Below, one piece after another: positions 17,613 through 27,901 of a DNA stretch of 64,000 bases. How positions within the stretch are numbered: the stretch's first letter is position 1; each line of letters begins with the position of its first letter. The notes below the pieces were generated by a model, which was not told the DNA's origin, ran no database searches, and worked only from the letters and a program-made list of their open reading frames with translations. Made by a program: the position numbers and the translations under genes. The DNA is from Ningiella ruwaisensis (GTDB lineage Bacteria; Pseudomonadota; Gammaproteobacteria; Enterobacterales; Alteromonadaceae): positions 62,001 through 126,000 of the forward strand of contig NZ_RAHT01000008.1 in the NCBI RefSeq assembly GCF_004798935.1, given 5' to 3'.

Positions 17613-20540
17613 TTAATAAAAATCGTAGTTGAAGTTCAGCATGTAACGAGGGCCGAATGTACGACGAACACGAACAATTCCATTTTCGTCAATACTTTCT
17701 TCCTCAACATCTGTCAGGTTCTGACCTTGCAGAGATACACGCAAACCTTCTAACATTTCGATATCGCTGTAGTCAAAGTCATAGGAGATTTGAGCATCTA
17801 CGATACTCACACCGCTACGAGTGGCCTCAGCTATCTTGTTAGAACCACCACGCTCGTAAGTTGCGAAATCAGAACGTTTAGTGCCTGCTACACGGAACTC
17901 CCAACCTTCCATCTCGTAGTAGACTGTTAACGAGTAAGATTCGTCAGACTGACCCGGAATTGGATTTCCGTTATCAAGCTCTGCATCAATGAAAGTCATT
18001 GAGCCTGCGATACCAAAGCCATCAAGCGCTTCAACATACACATTCAGCGGAATGTTTGCAGTTAACTCAATACCTTCTACTTTACCGGTTAGACCGTCTT
18101 GGAAGTTCTCAAAGAAACCAAACTTTGGTGGCGCCAAATAATCACCAGCGTTTAAAGGTACTTCTGCCGGACCGTAAATGCCGTCTTCAGGAACAATACG
18201 GTCATGGAAACCCGGTATGAAGTAGTTTGCACCATCGTTTGTTTCATCGTTAAAGAAGTTGATCAATTGGCGTCCATCGTCCGTCCAGTTGATCAAATCT
18301 TTCATAAAGTAAGCGATTGCAACGTAACCGTCTGGTGCAAAGTAATTCTCGTAAGAAATATCATAGTTATTTGATTCAAGCGGTCTTAGCGTTGGCGTAC
18401 CCTGAACTTTTGACCAAGGCGAACCAAATTCTCTTACCGCTTCTTCACTATCCGGAATCGCAATGAATTCGATATTTTGATCGAATTTAACAAAACCTGA
18501 TGCACGCATTTGGTCGATACGGGCTCGGCTGATAGTTTTAGACGCAGCAAATCTAACAAACGCTTCGTCATTTACCTGAAGATTTAAATTTAGGCTAGGA
18601 AGTACATGTGTATACTCAGCACCATCTTCAATGACACAAGACTGGTCTATACCGCCATTCCCATCCTGACAAACAGAGAAGCTTGAATCAACAATTCCGA
18701 TGAAACCCGTTGACGATTGGTCAGTATCAATGACTTGTACGCCCGTGTTACCGAATAAAACCATATCGCCAATTTCAGTTTCAAAGTCAACTCGACCGAA
18801 TAAAGTGAATATTTCTTCACTAACCGTAAAGGTATCCCCTAAACGATCTGGCTCAAGGGTTTCAGCCTGTACGCGTAAATATGTGCCGTCGTTGTAAGGA
18901 GCAAATCCATCATAAGCAACAACCTGGCCTAAACCTGCCCAGCTCAAATCTGCTAAACCGTAGCGATATTCCTCTGGAATTGGACCATCGACAGGACCAG
19001 TGGCATTACCGAATGGATAGGTAGGTGCGGTCGCAAAGTCACCATTGTTATCTTTGCTCTTAGTACGGTCACTGTAATAACCACCGAAAGTTAATTTGGT
19101 AATTGGACCCCAATCAACCAAACCTTCAAAAGACAACTTGGCAGTGGTTAGTTCTTCTTCAAAATCAGCGTAGTTAATAAAACCATCTTGCGCATTGAGG
19201 AAGCTATAATTACCAACACCGTCAGCACGCGGAAGTGAGGATGTAAAGCGATCGGCTTCTGATGCTAAACCACCGCCCCACTCTTGTGGTCCAGTCAAAC
19301 GAGTGCTTTCAAAAGAGCTGAAGTCCATGCCGGAAATGCCGGTGAAGAAAATACCGTCAGAGCTCATACGGAATGAACGTTGACCTAAATCTTCATTTAA
19401 CAATGAACCTGAACGACCGATACCAGCATAAGACTCGGCACGAATATACTCTTTGGTTGATTCATTGTGCGCAATATCAACCGTCGCAGTCCAGTTATCG
19501 CTTAGTGCGTACTCTAAGTTTAAACCATAAACTTCAAGGTCACCCTCAATAACTTCAGGGTCGGTACGAAGTACAGGGTTTGCATTGATTTGCGTACCTT
19601 CCGTATTTATTCCTGAACCTGAGGTGACAACACCTGCGAAAGGTTCAATGAATCCGCGTAGAACGCCCGAATCTTCAAAGTCAATGTTCAGATAATCAAC
19701 AACAATATCCAAATCATCGGTAGGCTGCCATTGCACTATCGTTGAGATTGTATCGCGTTTTAATTCTTTAGATATTGCGAAGGTATCCAGACCGCTTGGT
19801 AAGAAATCGCCATCGCTGTTTTCACCATAACCCCATACACCATATTTACGCTGGTTAGTAGGAGATTCCATTGAAGCAACTGCTACGGCTATACCTAGTG
19901 TGTCGTCCATAAATTTATCGACCCACGAACCTGCTACACGATACCCACTGTCGTCAAACTCTGGGTTATCCGACTTTTCAGTTAAATCGTAAGCAGCGTT
20001 AATGGTTAAGGTCTCTTGCGCTTGCAAGGGACGAACGGTTTGCAAATCAACCGTACCACCGATACCGGTCACCATTAAAGTCGCATCTGATGTCTTATAA
20101 ATAGTAGCGCCAGTCATGATTTCAGCTGGGTAAAGGTCATACTCTACACCACGGTTATCACCAATACCTATTAGCTCTCTGCCATTTAAGGTGGTGCCTG
20201 TGAAATCTTCTTTGAAACCACGAACAGAAATGCCCGAGGTTCTACCGCCGCTACGCTCACCAGCAAGACCTGGCAAACGTGATAATGATTCAGCAATTGA
20301 AGAATCGGGTAGTTTACCGATGTCTTCTGCTGAAATTGCTTCAACAATTGAAGAGTTATCTTGCTTCACTGCCTGCGCACGAATAAGTGAACCTCTAATA
20401 CCGGTAACGGCAATGACTTCAGTATTTTCGTCTTGTAATTCAGAAGTAGCGTCCGTTTGTGCTACAACTGCCCCTGTATATAGTGCACTTGAGACCGCAA
20501 TAGACAAAAGTGCTGGCTTGAATAGTTGTTTTTTTATCAT
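17613..20540 (-). CDS. TonB-dependent outer-membrane receptor
   Basis: A 975-residue receptor. Signal peptide 1-27 (ending V-V-A), then a TonB-box-like E-V-I-A-V-T-G-I-R-G-S segment at about 41-51, the plug domain with L-P-D-S-S-I-A-E-S-L and S-V-R-G-F-K motifs, and a barrel of about 22 strands ending in N-F-N-Y-D-F-Y. It is of the same broad class as the receptor at 11136-14159 but clearly not a recent duplicate. A LacI-type operator lies 139 nt upstream of the ATG, at nearly the same distance as in the other receptor gene, so both are probably induced together by an alpha-glucan-derived sugar. Its exact ligand cannot be read from sequence. Confidence 0.92.
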   Translation of the reverse strand: MIKKQLFKPALLSIAVSSALYTGAVVAQTDATSELQDENTEVIAVTGIRGSLIRAQAVKQDNSSIVEAISAEDIGKLPDSSIAESLSRLPGLAGERSGGRTSGISVRGFKEDFTGTTLNGRELIGIGDNRGVEYDLYPAEIMTGATIYKTSDATLMVTGIGGTVDLQTVRPLQAQETLTINAAYDLTEKSDNPEFDDSGYRVAGSWVDKFMDDTLGIAVAVASMESPTNQRKYGVWGYGENSDGDFLPSGLDTFAISKELKRDTISTIVQWQPTDDLDIVVDYLNIDFEDSGVLRGFIEPFAGVVTSGSGINTEGTQINANPVLRTDPEVIEGDLEVYGLNLEYALSDNWTATVDIAHNESTKEYIRAESYAGIGRSGSLLNEDLGQRSFRMSSDGIFFTGISGMDFSSFESTRLTGPQEWGGGLASEADRFTSSLPRADGVGNYSFLNAQDGFINYADFEEELTTAKLSFEGLVDWGPITKLTFGGYYSDRTKSKDNNGDFATAPTYPFGNATGPVDGPIPEEYRYGLADLSWAGLGQVVAYDGFAPYNDGTYLRVQAETLEPDRLGDTFTVSEEIFTLFGRVDFETEIGDMVLFGNTGVQVIDTDQSSTGFIGIVDSSFSVCQDGNGGIDQSCVIEDGAEYTHVLPSLNLNLQVNDEAFVRFAASKTISRARIDQMRASGFVKFDQNIEFIAIPDSEEAVREFGSPWSKVQGTPTLRPLESNNYDISYENYFAPDGYVAIAYFMKDLINWTDDGRQLINFFNDETNDGANYFIPGFHDRIVPEDGIYGPAEVPLNAGDYLAPPKFGFFENFQDGLTGKVEGIELTANIPLNVYVEALDGFGIAGSMTFIDAELDNGNPIPGQSDESYSLTVYYEMEGWEFRVAGTKRSDFATYERGGSNKIAEATRSGVSIVDAQISYDFDYSDIEMLEGLRVSLQGQNLTDVEEESIDENGIVRVRRTFGPRYMLNFNYDFY

Positions 20541-20678
20541 CTGTGTGCCCTGAGTTTGTTGGTGTCATTGTTAAGTTTCTTTTTCACGAAATGCGCACTT
20601 GTGAAGCTACTTTACAATTTAACACCGGTTTTTTAACATCACGCATCATACTCACATGCGAGTTTTCTTGCTAACCTT

Positions 20679-20692
20679 TACATACGTATTCA
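20679..20692. promoter_or_regulatory. LacI-type operator, copy 3
   Basis: TACATACGTATTCA, differing from copies 1 and 2 at one base and keeping the ATACGTAT core. It lies 139 nt upstream of the receptor ATG at 20540. Confidence 0.7.
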
Positions 20693-20883
20693 AAAAGAAT
20701 AATTATGTAAACATTAACTTAAAGCATCTCTCAGACAGAAAAACCTGACCCAAACATGACATTCGAAGCCGATTTTATTCCATCTAGCTCTTAAAAAATT
20801 ACGTATTTTTGCGTGGCAAAAATATAATTTTTACAATTGCGGTTTTTAATGTCTCAGATTTTTAATATTTTTGCAACAATTTC

Positions 20884-20916
20884 CTTAAACGTTTAAGCCT
20901 TTATATAAAAAGGCTT
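20884..20916. promoter_or_regulatory. 14-bp palindrome overlapping a hairpin in the sucD-receptor gap
   Basis: CTTAAACGTTTAAG (20884-20897) is a perfect palindrome with central CG; it overlaps a hairpin AAGCCTTT/AAAGGCTT (20895-20916) followed on the plus strand by TGCATTTTT. Either could be a second regulator site or a terminator-like structure. The remainder of the 529-bp gap (20541-21069) shows no coding region beyond the operator and the sucD terminator. Confidence 0.35.
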
Positions 20917-21011
20917 TGCATTTTTAACTGAGCATCATTTTTTAAGATAAATTTAAGAAAGATTATGTTTTGTTAACAAATTGAGAACAAGATTTTTATT
21001 TTAAACGCAAT

Positions 21012-21043
21012 AAAAAAAAATCCGCGTTCTCACGCGGATTTTT
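21012..21043 (-). terminator. Rho-independent terminator of sucCD
   Basis: On the minus strand a 7-bp GC-rich stem TCCGCGT/ACGCGGA with a 4-nt loop, extended by A-T pairs, runs into nine T. It lies 26 nt after the sucD stop codon. Confidence 0.92.
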
Positions 21044-21069
21044 ACGATAGATAATTTAGCTAAAAGCGA

Positions 21070-21942
21070 TCACCAACCAGTAATTTCTCTTAGTCCTTTT
21101 CCAATTTCGGCTAATGAACGCACCGTTTTAACACCGGCATCTTCAAGTGCTTTAAACTTATCGTCAGCAGTTCCTTTACCACCAGAGATGATTGCACCAG
21201 CGTGCCCCATTCTCTTTCCTGGAGGCGCCGTCACACCTGCTATATATGATACGACCGGCTTAGATACATTCGCTTTAATATAGGCAGCAGCTTCTTCTTC
21301 AGCTGTTCCGCCTATTTCGCCAATCATCACAATGGCTTCTGTCTCTGGGTCTTTTTCGAACATCTCTAGTATATCGATGAAGTTCGAACCTGGAATTGGG
21401 TCGCCACCTATACCAACGCATGTGGATTGACCAAAGCCTTCATCTGTGGTTTGCTTCACCGCTTCGTAAGTCAAGGTGCCAGAGCGTGAAACGATCCCGA
21501 CTTTACCTTTCTTATGAATGTGGCCTGGCATTATACCAATCTTACACTCATCTGGCGTGATCACACCCGGACAGTTTGGACCTATCATACGAACGCCTTT
21601 TCTGTCCACGTACTCTTTGACATACAACATGTCAATAGTAGGAATACCCTCTGTAATACAAACAATTAATTCGATGCCTGCATCAGCGGCTTCAATAATT
21701 GAGTCTTTACAAAATGGTGCAGGAACATAAATTACGGTAGCGGTAGCGCCCGTTGCTTCAACTGCGTCTTTTACCGTATTGAACACCGGCAGACCTAAAT
21801 GCGTTGTTCCACCTTTTCCAGGCGTTACACCGCCCACCATTTGAGTGCCATATGCGATTGCTTGTTCAGAGTGGAAAGTTCCCTGTCCACCTGTAAAACC
21901 CTGACAGATAACTTTGGTATCTTTGTTAATTAATACAGACAT
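21070..21942 (-). CDS. sucD: Succinyl-CoA ligase, alpha subunit
   Basis: A 290-residue protein that with SucC converts succinyl-CoA to succinate with formation of ATP or GTP. The CoA-binding Rossmann start (G-F-T-G-G-Q-G) is near residue 15, and the phosphorylated active-site histidine sits in G-H-A-G-A-I near residue 247. Length matches the family. Its ATG overlaps the sucC stop by one base (TAATG), giving translational coupling and equal subunit synthesis. An intrinsic terminator follows. Confidence 0.98.
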   Translation of the reverse strand: MSVLINKDTKVICQGFTGGQGTFHSEQAIAYGTQMVGGVTPGKGGTTHLGLPVFNTVKDAVEATGATATVIYVPAPFCKDSIIEAADAGIELIVCITEGIPTIDMLYVKEYVDRKGVRMIGPNCPGVITPDECKIGIMPGHIHKKGKVGIVSRSGTLTYEAVKQTTDEGFGQSTCVGIGGDPIPGSNFIDILEMFEKDPETEAIVMIGEIGGTAEEEAAAYIKANVSKPVVSYIAGVTAPPGKRMGHAGAIISGGKGTADDKFKALEDAGVKTVRSLAEIGKGLREITGW

Positions 21943-23108
21943 TATTTGCCCTCCGCTGCTGCAACCACTTTTTGTGCTGCATCGGTAAGTGATTCTGCTG
22001 CGATGATGTCTAAACCAGAGTTAGCCAAGACTTCACGCCCCAAGTCAGCGTTTGTTCCTTCCAAGCGAACCACAACAGGTACTTCTACGCCTACTTCCTT
22101 AACTGCGCCGATGATGCCCTCTGCGATCATATCGCAACGCACAATGCCGCCAAAGATATTAACCAATACTGCCTTAACGTTATCGTCAGAAAGGATAATT
22201 TTAAAGGCTTCTGCAACACGCTCTTTGGTCGCGCCGCCACCTACATCGAGAAAGTTAGCAGGTTTGCCACCATGTAGATTTACGATGTCCATTGTACCCA
22301 TTGCCAAGCCAGCACCGTTAACCATACAACCAACGTTTCCATCGAGCGCTACGTAGTTAAGTTCCCATTGCGCTGCATGTGCTTCACGAGCATCTTCCTG
22401 CGAAGGATCATGCATGTCGCGAACTTTTGACTGACGATATAGCGCATTGCTGTCGACCCCTACTTTTGCGTCAAGGCAGTGCAGGTTTCCATCAGTTTTT
22501 ATTACAAGCGGGTTCACTTCAATAAGTGCAATGTCCAAGTCTTCAAACATTTTTGCCAAACCAAGGAAAATGCCTACAAACTGTTTGACTTGAACGCCTG
22601 ACAAACCTAAATCAAACGCAATCTGGCGCGCCTGATAAGGTTGCGCACCAACTAGCGGATCGATTTCAGCTTTCAGAATTTTTTCAGGTGTCTCTTCAGC
22701 AACCTTTTCAATTTCTACACCGCCTTCAGTAGACGCCATAAAAACGATTTTGCGAGACGTTCTATCTACGACTGCACCAAGATAAAGTTCTTGGTCAATG
22801 TCAGTGCACGACTCAACAAGAATGCGGCTGACAGGCTGACCGTTTTCGTCTGTTTGATAAGTGACTAGGTTTTTACCCAACCAATTTTGAGCAAAAGCTT
22901 TAATTTCATCTTTAGTTTTAACAAGCTTTACACCGCCTGCTTTTCCGCGGCCGCCTGCGTGTACCTGACACTTAACTACCCATTCAGAACCGCCAATTCG
23001 GTCCGCAGCTTCAACCGCCGCCTGGGGAGTATCAGCAGCATATCCTTCAGACACGGGCAAGCCGTATTCTTTGAATAACTGTTTACCCTGATATTCATGC
23101 AAATTCAT
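21942..23108 (-). CDS. sucC: Succinyl-CoA ligase, beta subunit
   Basis: A 388-residue ATP-grasp subunit, starting [12 protein letters not shown] as in E. coli SucC. The nucleotide-binding region with [12 protein letters not shown] is at about 45-57, and the C-terminal ligase domain contains the G-G-I-V-R-C-D motif. It pairs with sucD, which overlaps by one base. The 174-bp gap between sucB and sucC holds strong hairpins, so sucCD may be processed from, or promoted separately from, sucAB. Confidence 0.98.
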   Translation of the reverse strand: MNLHEYQGKQLFKEYGLPVSEGYAADTPQAAVEAADRIGGSEWVVKCQVHAGGRGKAGGVKLVKTKDEIKAFAQNWLGKNLVTYQTDENGQPVSRILVESCTDIDQELYLGAVVDRTSRKIVFMASTEGGVEIEKVAEETPEKILKAEIDPLVGAQPYQARQIAFDLGLSGVQVKQFVGIFLGLAKMFEDLDIALIEVNPLVIKTDGNLHCLDAKVGVDSNALYRQSKVRDMHDPSQEDAREAHAAQWELNYVALDGNVGCMVNGAGLAMGTMDIVNLHGGKPANFLDVGGGATKERVAEAFKIILSDDNVKAVLVNIFGGIVRCDMIAEGIIGAVKEVGVEVPVVVRLEGTNADLGREVLANSGLDIIAAESLTDAAQKVVAAAEGK

Positions 23109-23164
23109 GGTGATTTATCCGATTTTGTTGAGTGATGAGCCAAACGATTAGCTCGGTTAAACAG

Positions 23165-23263
23165 CGCAGGATTCTAACATGAATCCTGCGTAATTACAGA
23201 TGATACATGAAGCATCACCTAAAGTTTTGCCTATAGACCAAAGTATCAAGTGCAGGTCTATAG
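23165..23263. repeat. Two stem-loops in the sucB-sucC intergenic region
   Basis: A perfect 10-bp stem CGCAGGATTC/GAATCCTGCG (23165-23190, 6-nt loop) and a 9-bp stem CTATAGACC/GGTCTATAG (23231-23263). Further complementarity exists between AAGCATCA just before, and TGATGCTT just after, the second stem. There is no T-tract, so these look like mRNA processing or stability structures rather than terminators. Confidence 0.6.
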
Positions 23264-23282
23264 TCCTTCATGAAGCTGATGC

Positions 23283-24848
23283 TTACACATCGAGCAATAG
23301 TCGGGTTGGATCTTCCAACATCTCTTTGACAGTTACCAGGAAACCAACCGATTCTTTACCATCGATAATCCGATGATCATAAGAAAGCGCAAGGTACATC
23401 ATTGGCAATATTTCCACCTTACCATTTACCGCCATTGGTCTATCCTGGATTTTGTGCATTCCCAAAATTGCACTTTGCGGAGGATTGATAATCGGTGTCG
23501 ACATCAATGAGCCAAACACACCACCGTTGGTAATGGTGAAATTACCACCCTGCAAATCATCCATAGACAACTTTCCATCTCGCCCCTTAATAGCCAGGTC
23601 CTTTATCCCTTTTTCAATGCCAGCCATACCTAAGGTATCGGTATCCTTGAGCACCGGTGTGACCAATCCACGCGGTGTAGATACCGCAATAGAGATGTCA
23701 AAATAATTGTGATAACAAATATCATCACCATCAATTGATGCGTTAACTTCAGGAAAGCGCTTAAGTGCTTCAGTTACGGCTTTTACGTAAAAAGACATGA
23801 AGCCGAGGCGAATACCATGACGTTTTTCAAAGCTTTCTTGATACTGCTTGCGCAAGTCCATAATAGGCTTCATGTTAACTTCGTTGAAAGTCGTTAGCAT
23901 GGCAGTTGAGTTTTTAGCTTCCAATAAGCGATTTGCAATGGTTTTACGCAAACGCGTCATAGGTACGCGTTTTTCAGTACGATTTCCAGCAGCCACACTT
24001 GGAGCACTGGATTCAGCGGTGCCAGGCTGTTTGGCTGATTTATCGGCACCGCCCGTTTTCAAGTGTTTTTCCACATCTTCTTTCGTGATGCGTCCGCCTT
24101 TGCCCGTTCCTTTGACTTTGCTTGGATCGATGTCTTTTTCTGCCAGCAATCGGCGCACTGAGGGGGAGAGTGCATCGCTGTCTGAGTCACCGCTTTCGCT
24201 ACTTTCATCGTCGGAGGATGACTTATCTGACGCACTGGCGCTACCTGATGCGCCTGCAACAAATTTGGCAATCACTTCTTCTGCCGATACCGTAGTACCT
24301 TCTTCTGCAATGATTTCTTTGATAGAACCATCAGCAGGTGCAACCACTTCCAAAACGACTTTATCGGTTTCAATATCGACAAGATTCTGATCGCGACTCA
24401 CTGACTCGCCAGGCTGGACATGCCAGGTGGCGATTGTGGCGTCGGCAACCGATTCTGGTAAAACAGGAACCTTGATATCAGTTTCGCTTCCACCTGAACT
24501 GCCTGTATCCGCTTTGGCAGGCTTTTCTTCTTTATCTTTTTTGTCTGTTTTAGCGGTGTCTGCTTTCTTGTCGCTCGACTTTTCAGCTTTTTTGTCAGAA
24601 CCCGCTGCATCGCCTTCTTCTAAGGTACCGATAACTTGTTCTCCAAGCACGGTTGCGCCCTCTTCTGCTGAAATATCTGCAATCACGCCGTCTGCAGGAG
24701 CAACCACTTCTAATACGACTTTGTCGGTTTCGATGTCGACCAAGTTTTGATCGCGAGTAACTTTATCGCCCGCTTTAACATGCCAAGTGGCGATAGTGGC
24801 GTCCGCGACAGATTCCGGAAGGACGGGAACTTTTATTTCATGTGCCAT
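23283..24848 (-). CDS. sucB: 2-oxoglutarate dehydrogenase E2 (dihydrolipoyl succinyltransferase) with two lipoyl domains
   Basis: A 521-residue E2 core subunit that transfers succinyl from E1 to CoA. Two nearly identical lipoyl domains are present, each with E-T-D-K-V-V-L-E-V: lipoyl lysines K43 and K163, separated by a Lys/Asp/Ala linker (about 85-120). A Ser/Asp-rich linker leads to the E1/E3-binding domain (about 226-263), and the catalytic domain contains S-Y-D-H-R-I-I-D-G near the end. E. coli SucB has one lipoyl domain and about 405 residues, so this is a two-domain variant. It lies 9 bp after sucA, in one transcript. Confidence 0.97.
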   Translation of the reverse strand: MAHEIKVPVLPESVADATIATWHVKAGDKVTRDQNLVDIETDKVVLEVVAPADGVIADISAEEGATVLGEQVIGTLEEGDAAGSDKKAEKSSDKKADTAKTDKKDKEEKPAKADTGSSGGSETDIKVPVLPESVADATIATWHVQPGESVSRDQNLVDIETDKVVLEVVAPADGSIKEIIAEEGTTVSAEEVIAKFVAGASGSASASDKSSSDDESSESGDSDSDALSPSVRRLLAEKDIDPSKVKGTGKGGRITKEDVEKHLKTGGADKSAKQPGTAESSAPSVAAGNRTEKRVPMTRLRKTIANRLLEAKNSTAMLTTFNEVNMKPIMDLRKQYQESFEKRHGIRLGFMSFYVKAVTEALKRFPEVNASIDGDDICYHNYFDISIAVSTPRGLVTPVLKDTDTLGMAGIEKGIKDLAIKGRDGKLSMDDLQGGNFTITNGGVFGSLMSTPIINPPQSAILGMHKIQDRPMAVNGKVEILPMMYLALSYDHRIIDGKESVGFLVTVKEMLEDPTRLLLDV

Positions 24849-24857
24849 TGGGGTTCC

Positions 24858-27683
24858 TTATTTGATTGTGAGTGCGTCTTCAATCAACGCTTTTTGTTGC
24901 TGATTGTGAACAGATACATAGCCAACTGCTGGCGAGGCAGAAGCTTGACGACCTGCATAAGTTAATTTTGCGCCATCAGGAATTGATTGCCAAAAATGAT
25001 GCTGGCTACAATACCAAGCGCCTTGGTTTTGTGGCTCTTCTTGACACCAAACCCAGTCTTGTACGTGTTTGTATTTTTCAACGACCTTCTTCATCTCTTC
25101 CTGAGGGAACGGATATAATTGTTCAATTCGAACAATGGCGATGTCGTCTTGTTCATTTTTGCGACGCTGTTCCAACAAATCATAATACACTTTGCCAGCG
25201 CACATCACGACGCGCTTTACTTTTTTCGCATCAATTTCGTCAATTTCATCTATCACATTATGAAAAACACCTGACGCCAATTCGTCCAGACTGCTAACCG
25301 CAAGTGGGTGGCGAAGCAAAGACTTCGGTGACATGACGATAAGCGGCCTGCGCATTGGGCGAACCGATTGACGACGTAACATATTATAAACTTGTGCGGG
25401 TGTTGACGGTACGCACACCTGCCAGTTGTGATCTGCACACATTTGTAAAAATCTTTCCAAACGTGCTGAGCTATGCTCAGGCCCTTGGCCTTCGTAACCA
25501 TGTGGCAATAATACCGTTAATCCGCATAAGCGTCCCCACTTTGCCTCACCTGAGGATAGGAACTGGTCGAAAACAACCTGAGCGCCGTTGGCAAAATCAC
25601 CGAACTGTGCTTCCCATATGGTTAAGGTAGAAGGCTCAGCGGTTGCGTAACCATATTCGAAGGCCATAACCGCCTCTTCTGATAATACCGAGTCATAAAT
25701 TTCGATTCGACCCTGATCATCGCTTAAGTGTTGCAAAGGCATATACTCAGACGCATCGTCTTGTCCATGCAACACGGCGTGACGATGGAAAAAGGTACCG
25801 CGGCCGCTATCTTGACCAGTTATACGAATATTGGTTTTTTCGCTTAGTATTGTTGCATAAGCGAGATTTTCTGCCATCCCCCAATCAAGTAAACGTTCAC
25901 CTTCTATCATCGCAACGCGATCTTTATATAGTTTATTGACTCGAGACTGAAGTCTGTGACTGTCTGGAATATGCGTTATCGCTTTACCTAACTCAACGAG
26001 TTTATCTTTAGCTAAACTTGCGTCATATTCTACATCCCAATCGTGGCCAAGATATGGTGTCCAATCAACTGAATGTTCAGTCATCGGACGCCATTCTTCA
26101 ACTACACATGCGCCGTGATCCAGAGCTGCCCGGTATTCAGCAACCAGTTTCTCAACTTCATGTTCATCTATAGTGCCTTCAGCAATAAGTTGCTCTGCAT
26201 AAATTGCACGCGGGACGGGATGCTTTTTGATTTTTTGATACATCAAAGGCTGTGTTGCGTTAGGCTCATCAGCCTCGTTGTGACCATGGCGGCGATAACA
26301 CACTAAGTCAATCACCACGTCTTTTTTAAATTTGTTACGATAGTCAAGCGCCAATTTTGTAACAAACATAACCGCTTCCGGGTCATCAGCATTCACGTGG
26401 AAAATTGGTGCCTGAACCATTTTGGCAATATCAGTACAATACTGTGTGGAGCGCGTATCTTCGGTTTTTGAGGTTGTAAAACCGACTTGGTTGTTTACCA
26501 CAATGCGAACTGTACCGCCAACCGAGAAACCACGGGTTTGCGACATATTAAAGGTTTCTTGCACCACACCCTGACCAGCAATTGCAGAGTCGCCGTGAAT
26601 AGTAATGGGAAGGACTGCTGAGCCATCTTTGCAGTTACGACGCATTAATCGAGCGCGAACAGACCCCATTACAACGGGATTGACGATCTCAAGGTGCGAA
26701 GGATTAAACGCCAGTGCTAAGTGCACATTACCGCCTGGCGTAGCAAAATCAGATGAATAACCAGCGTGATATTTAACGTCACCTGCACCAAGTGATTCGT
26801 CGTGTTTGCCAGCAAATTCGTCAAACAATACAGAAGGGTTTTTACCTAGTACGTTTACCAACACGTTCAAGCGACCACGGTGAGCCATGCCCATTACGAC
26901 TTCTTTTGCACCAGCAGCGCCTGCTTCAGTAATTAAGCCTTTTAACATGGGGATGAGCGCATCACCGCCTTCTAGAGAGAATCGTTTTGCGCCAGTAAAC
27001 TTGGAGCCTAAATATTTTTCCATGCCGTCTGCGGCAATTAATCCTTTGAGGATCTTAATTTTTTCATCGCGTTCAATACGCGGTTTTGCTTCAACTGACT
27101 CATAGCGTTGCTGGATCCAGCGCTTTTGTTCAGTATCGGTAATATGCATATACTCGGCGCCAATCGAACCACAATAGGTGCGATTGAGAGATTTAAACAA
27201 ATCACCCAGTTTCATTTTCTCAGCATCAACTGCATAAGAGCCCAAATTAAACATGGTGTCAAAATCGGCTTCACTCAGATTATGATGAGAAAGTTCTAAA
27301 TCACGGACACGAGGTTGTTGCCAAAGCCCTAGCGGATCAAGATTGGCATGCTGATGACCACGGAAGCGAAACGCATTAATTAATTGTAATACCTTAACTT
27401 GTCGTTCGTCGCTTGGGGCTTCAGTTTGTACTGCTGAGGATGAACCTACCCTGGCAGCAGGCCCGAGTGCGGCCATTTTCCTGAATTCATCTCGAATTGA
27501 AGAGTGATTGGATTCAACCGATACTCCCTCTACTTTTGGAAGTTCATCAAATATACTTTTCCACGTCTCAGGGACGCTTTGAGGATTTTCGAGGTATGCC
27601 TCGTAGAGTTCTTCTACATAAGCAGCGTTGCCACCTGCCATATGAGAGGAATCCCACCATGCTTGCATCACGCTATTTTGCAT
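24858..27683 (-). CDS. sucA: 2-oxoglutarate dehydrogenase E1 component
   Basis: A 941-residue thiamine-diphosphate decarboxylase that converts 2-oxoglutarate and lipoyl-E2 to succinyl-lipoyl-E2. The start M-Q-N-S-V-M-Q-A-W-W-D-S-S matches E. coli SucA. Family landmarks include H-R-G-R-L-N-V-L near 270 and H-G-D-S-A-I-A-G-Q-G in the ThDP domain, plus the conserved H-N-E-A-D-E-P. It begins the sucAB unit; a terminator at 27834-27865 upstream isolates it from sdhB, so it probably has its own promoter in the 150-bp gap. Confidence 0.98.
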   Translation of the reverse strand: MQNSVMQAWWDSSHMAGGNAAYVEELYEAYLENPQSVPETWKSIFDELPKVEGVSVESNHSSIRDEFRKMAALGPAARVGSSSAVQTEAPSDERQVKVLQLINAFRFRGHQHANLDPLGLWQQPRVRDLELSHHNLSEADFDTMFNLGSYAVDAEKMKLGDLFKSLNRTYCGSIGAEYMHITDTEQKRWIQQRYESVEAKPRIERDEKIKILKGLIAADGMEKYLGSKFTGAKRFSLEGGDALIPMLKGLITEAGAAGAKEVVMGMAHRGRLNVLVNVLGKNPSVLFDEFAGKHDESLGAGDVKYHAGYSSDFATPGGNVHLALAFNPSHLEIVNPVVMGSVRARLMRRNCKDGSAVLPITIHGDSAIAGQGVVQETFNMSQTRGFSVGGTVRIVVNNQVGFTTSKTEDTRSTQYCTDIAKMVQAPIFHVNADDPEAVMFVTKLALDYRNKFKKDVVIDLVCYRRHGHNEADEPNATQPLMYQKIKKHPVPRAIYAEQLIAEGTIDEHEVEKLVAEYRAALDHGACVVEEWRPMTEHSVDWTPYLGHDWDVEYDASLAKDKLVELGKAITHIPDSHRLQSRVNKLYKDRVAMIEGERLLDWGMAENLAYATILSEKTNIRITGQDSGRGTFFHRHAVLHGQDDASEYMPLQHLSDDQGRIEIYDSVLSEEAVMAFEYGYATAEPSTLTIWEAQFGDFANGAQVVFDQFLSSGEAKWGRLCGLTVLLPHGYEGQGPEHSSARLERFLQMCADHNWQVCVPSTPAQVYNMLRRQSVRPMRRPLIVMSPKSLLRHPLAVSSLDELASGVFHNVIDEIDEIDAKKVKRVVMCAGKVYYDLLEQRRKNEQDDIAIVRIEQLYPFPQEEMKKVVEKYKHVQDWVWCQEEPQNQGAWYCSQHHFWQSIPDGAKLTYAGRQASASPAVGYVSVHNQQQKALIEDALTIK

Positions 27684-27833
27684 TATTACGCCTTGACTTG
27701 TGTTGATAACCGTATTGTATTCTAAGTAAATTTCTTTTTAAATCGCCTAACACTATAGTGGTAAGGAAATTTGCAAAAAATTGCATTTATTTTCCAAAAT
27801 TTTGTATTTCATTTGGATAAAGCTTAAAAAAAC

Positions 27834-27865
27834 AAAAAAATAGCCACCTATTGCTAGGTGGCTAT
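27834..27865 (-). terminator. Rho-independent terminator after sdhB
   Basis: On the minus strand a 10-bp stem TAGCCACCTA/TAGGTGGCTA with a 4-nt loop is followed by T7-G-T7. It lies about 37 nt after the sdhB stop. In E. coli sdh and suc are read through into one transcript, so this is a local difference or an attenuator. Confidence 0.92.
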
Positions 27866-27901
27866 TGTATATCGTCAGAATGTACTTACAACTTCAATCA
27901 A

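Noticed and set aside
20798-20811. TTACGTATTT similar to the LacI-type operator
   Set aside because: Only half of the motif matches and the palindrome arm is lost; probably chance in AT-rich DNA.
24398-24750. Apparent extra reading frames opposite the SucB lipoyl region
   Set aside because: They mirror the repeated codons of the two lipoyl domains and are not independent genes.
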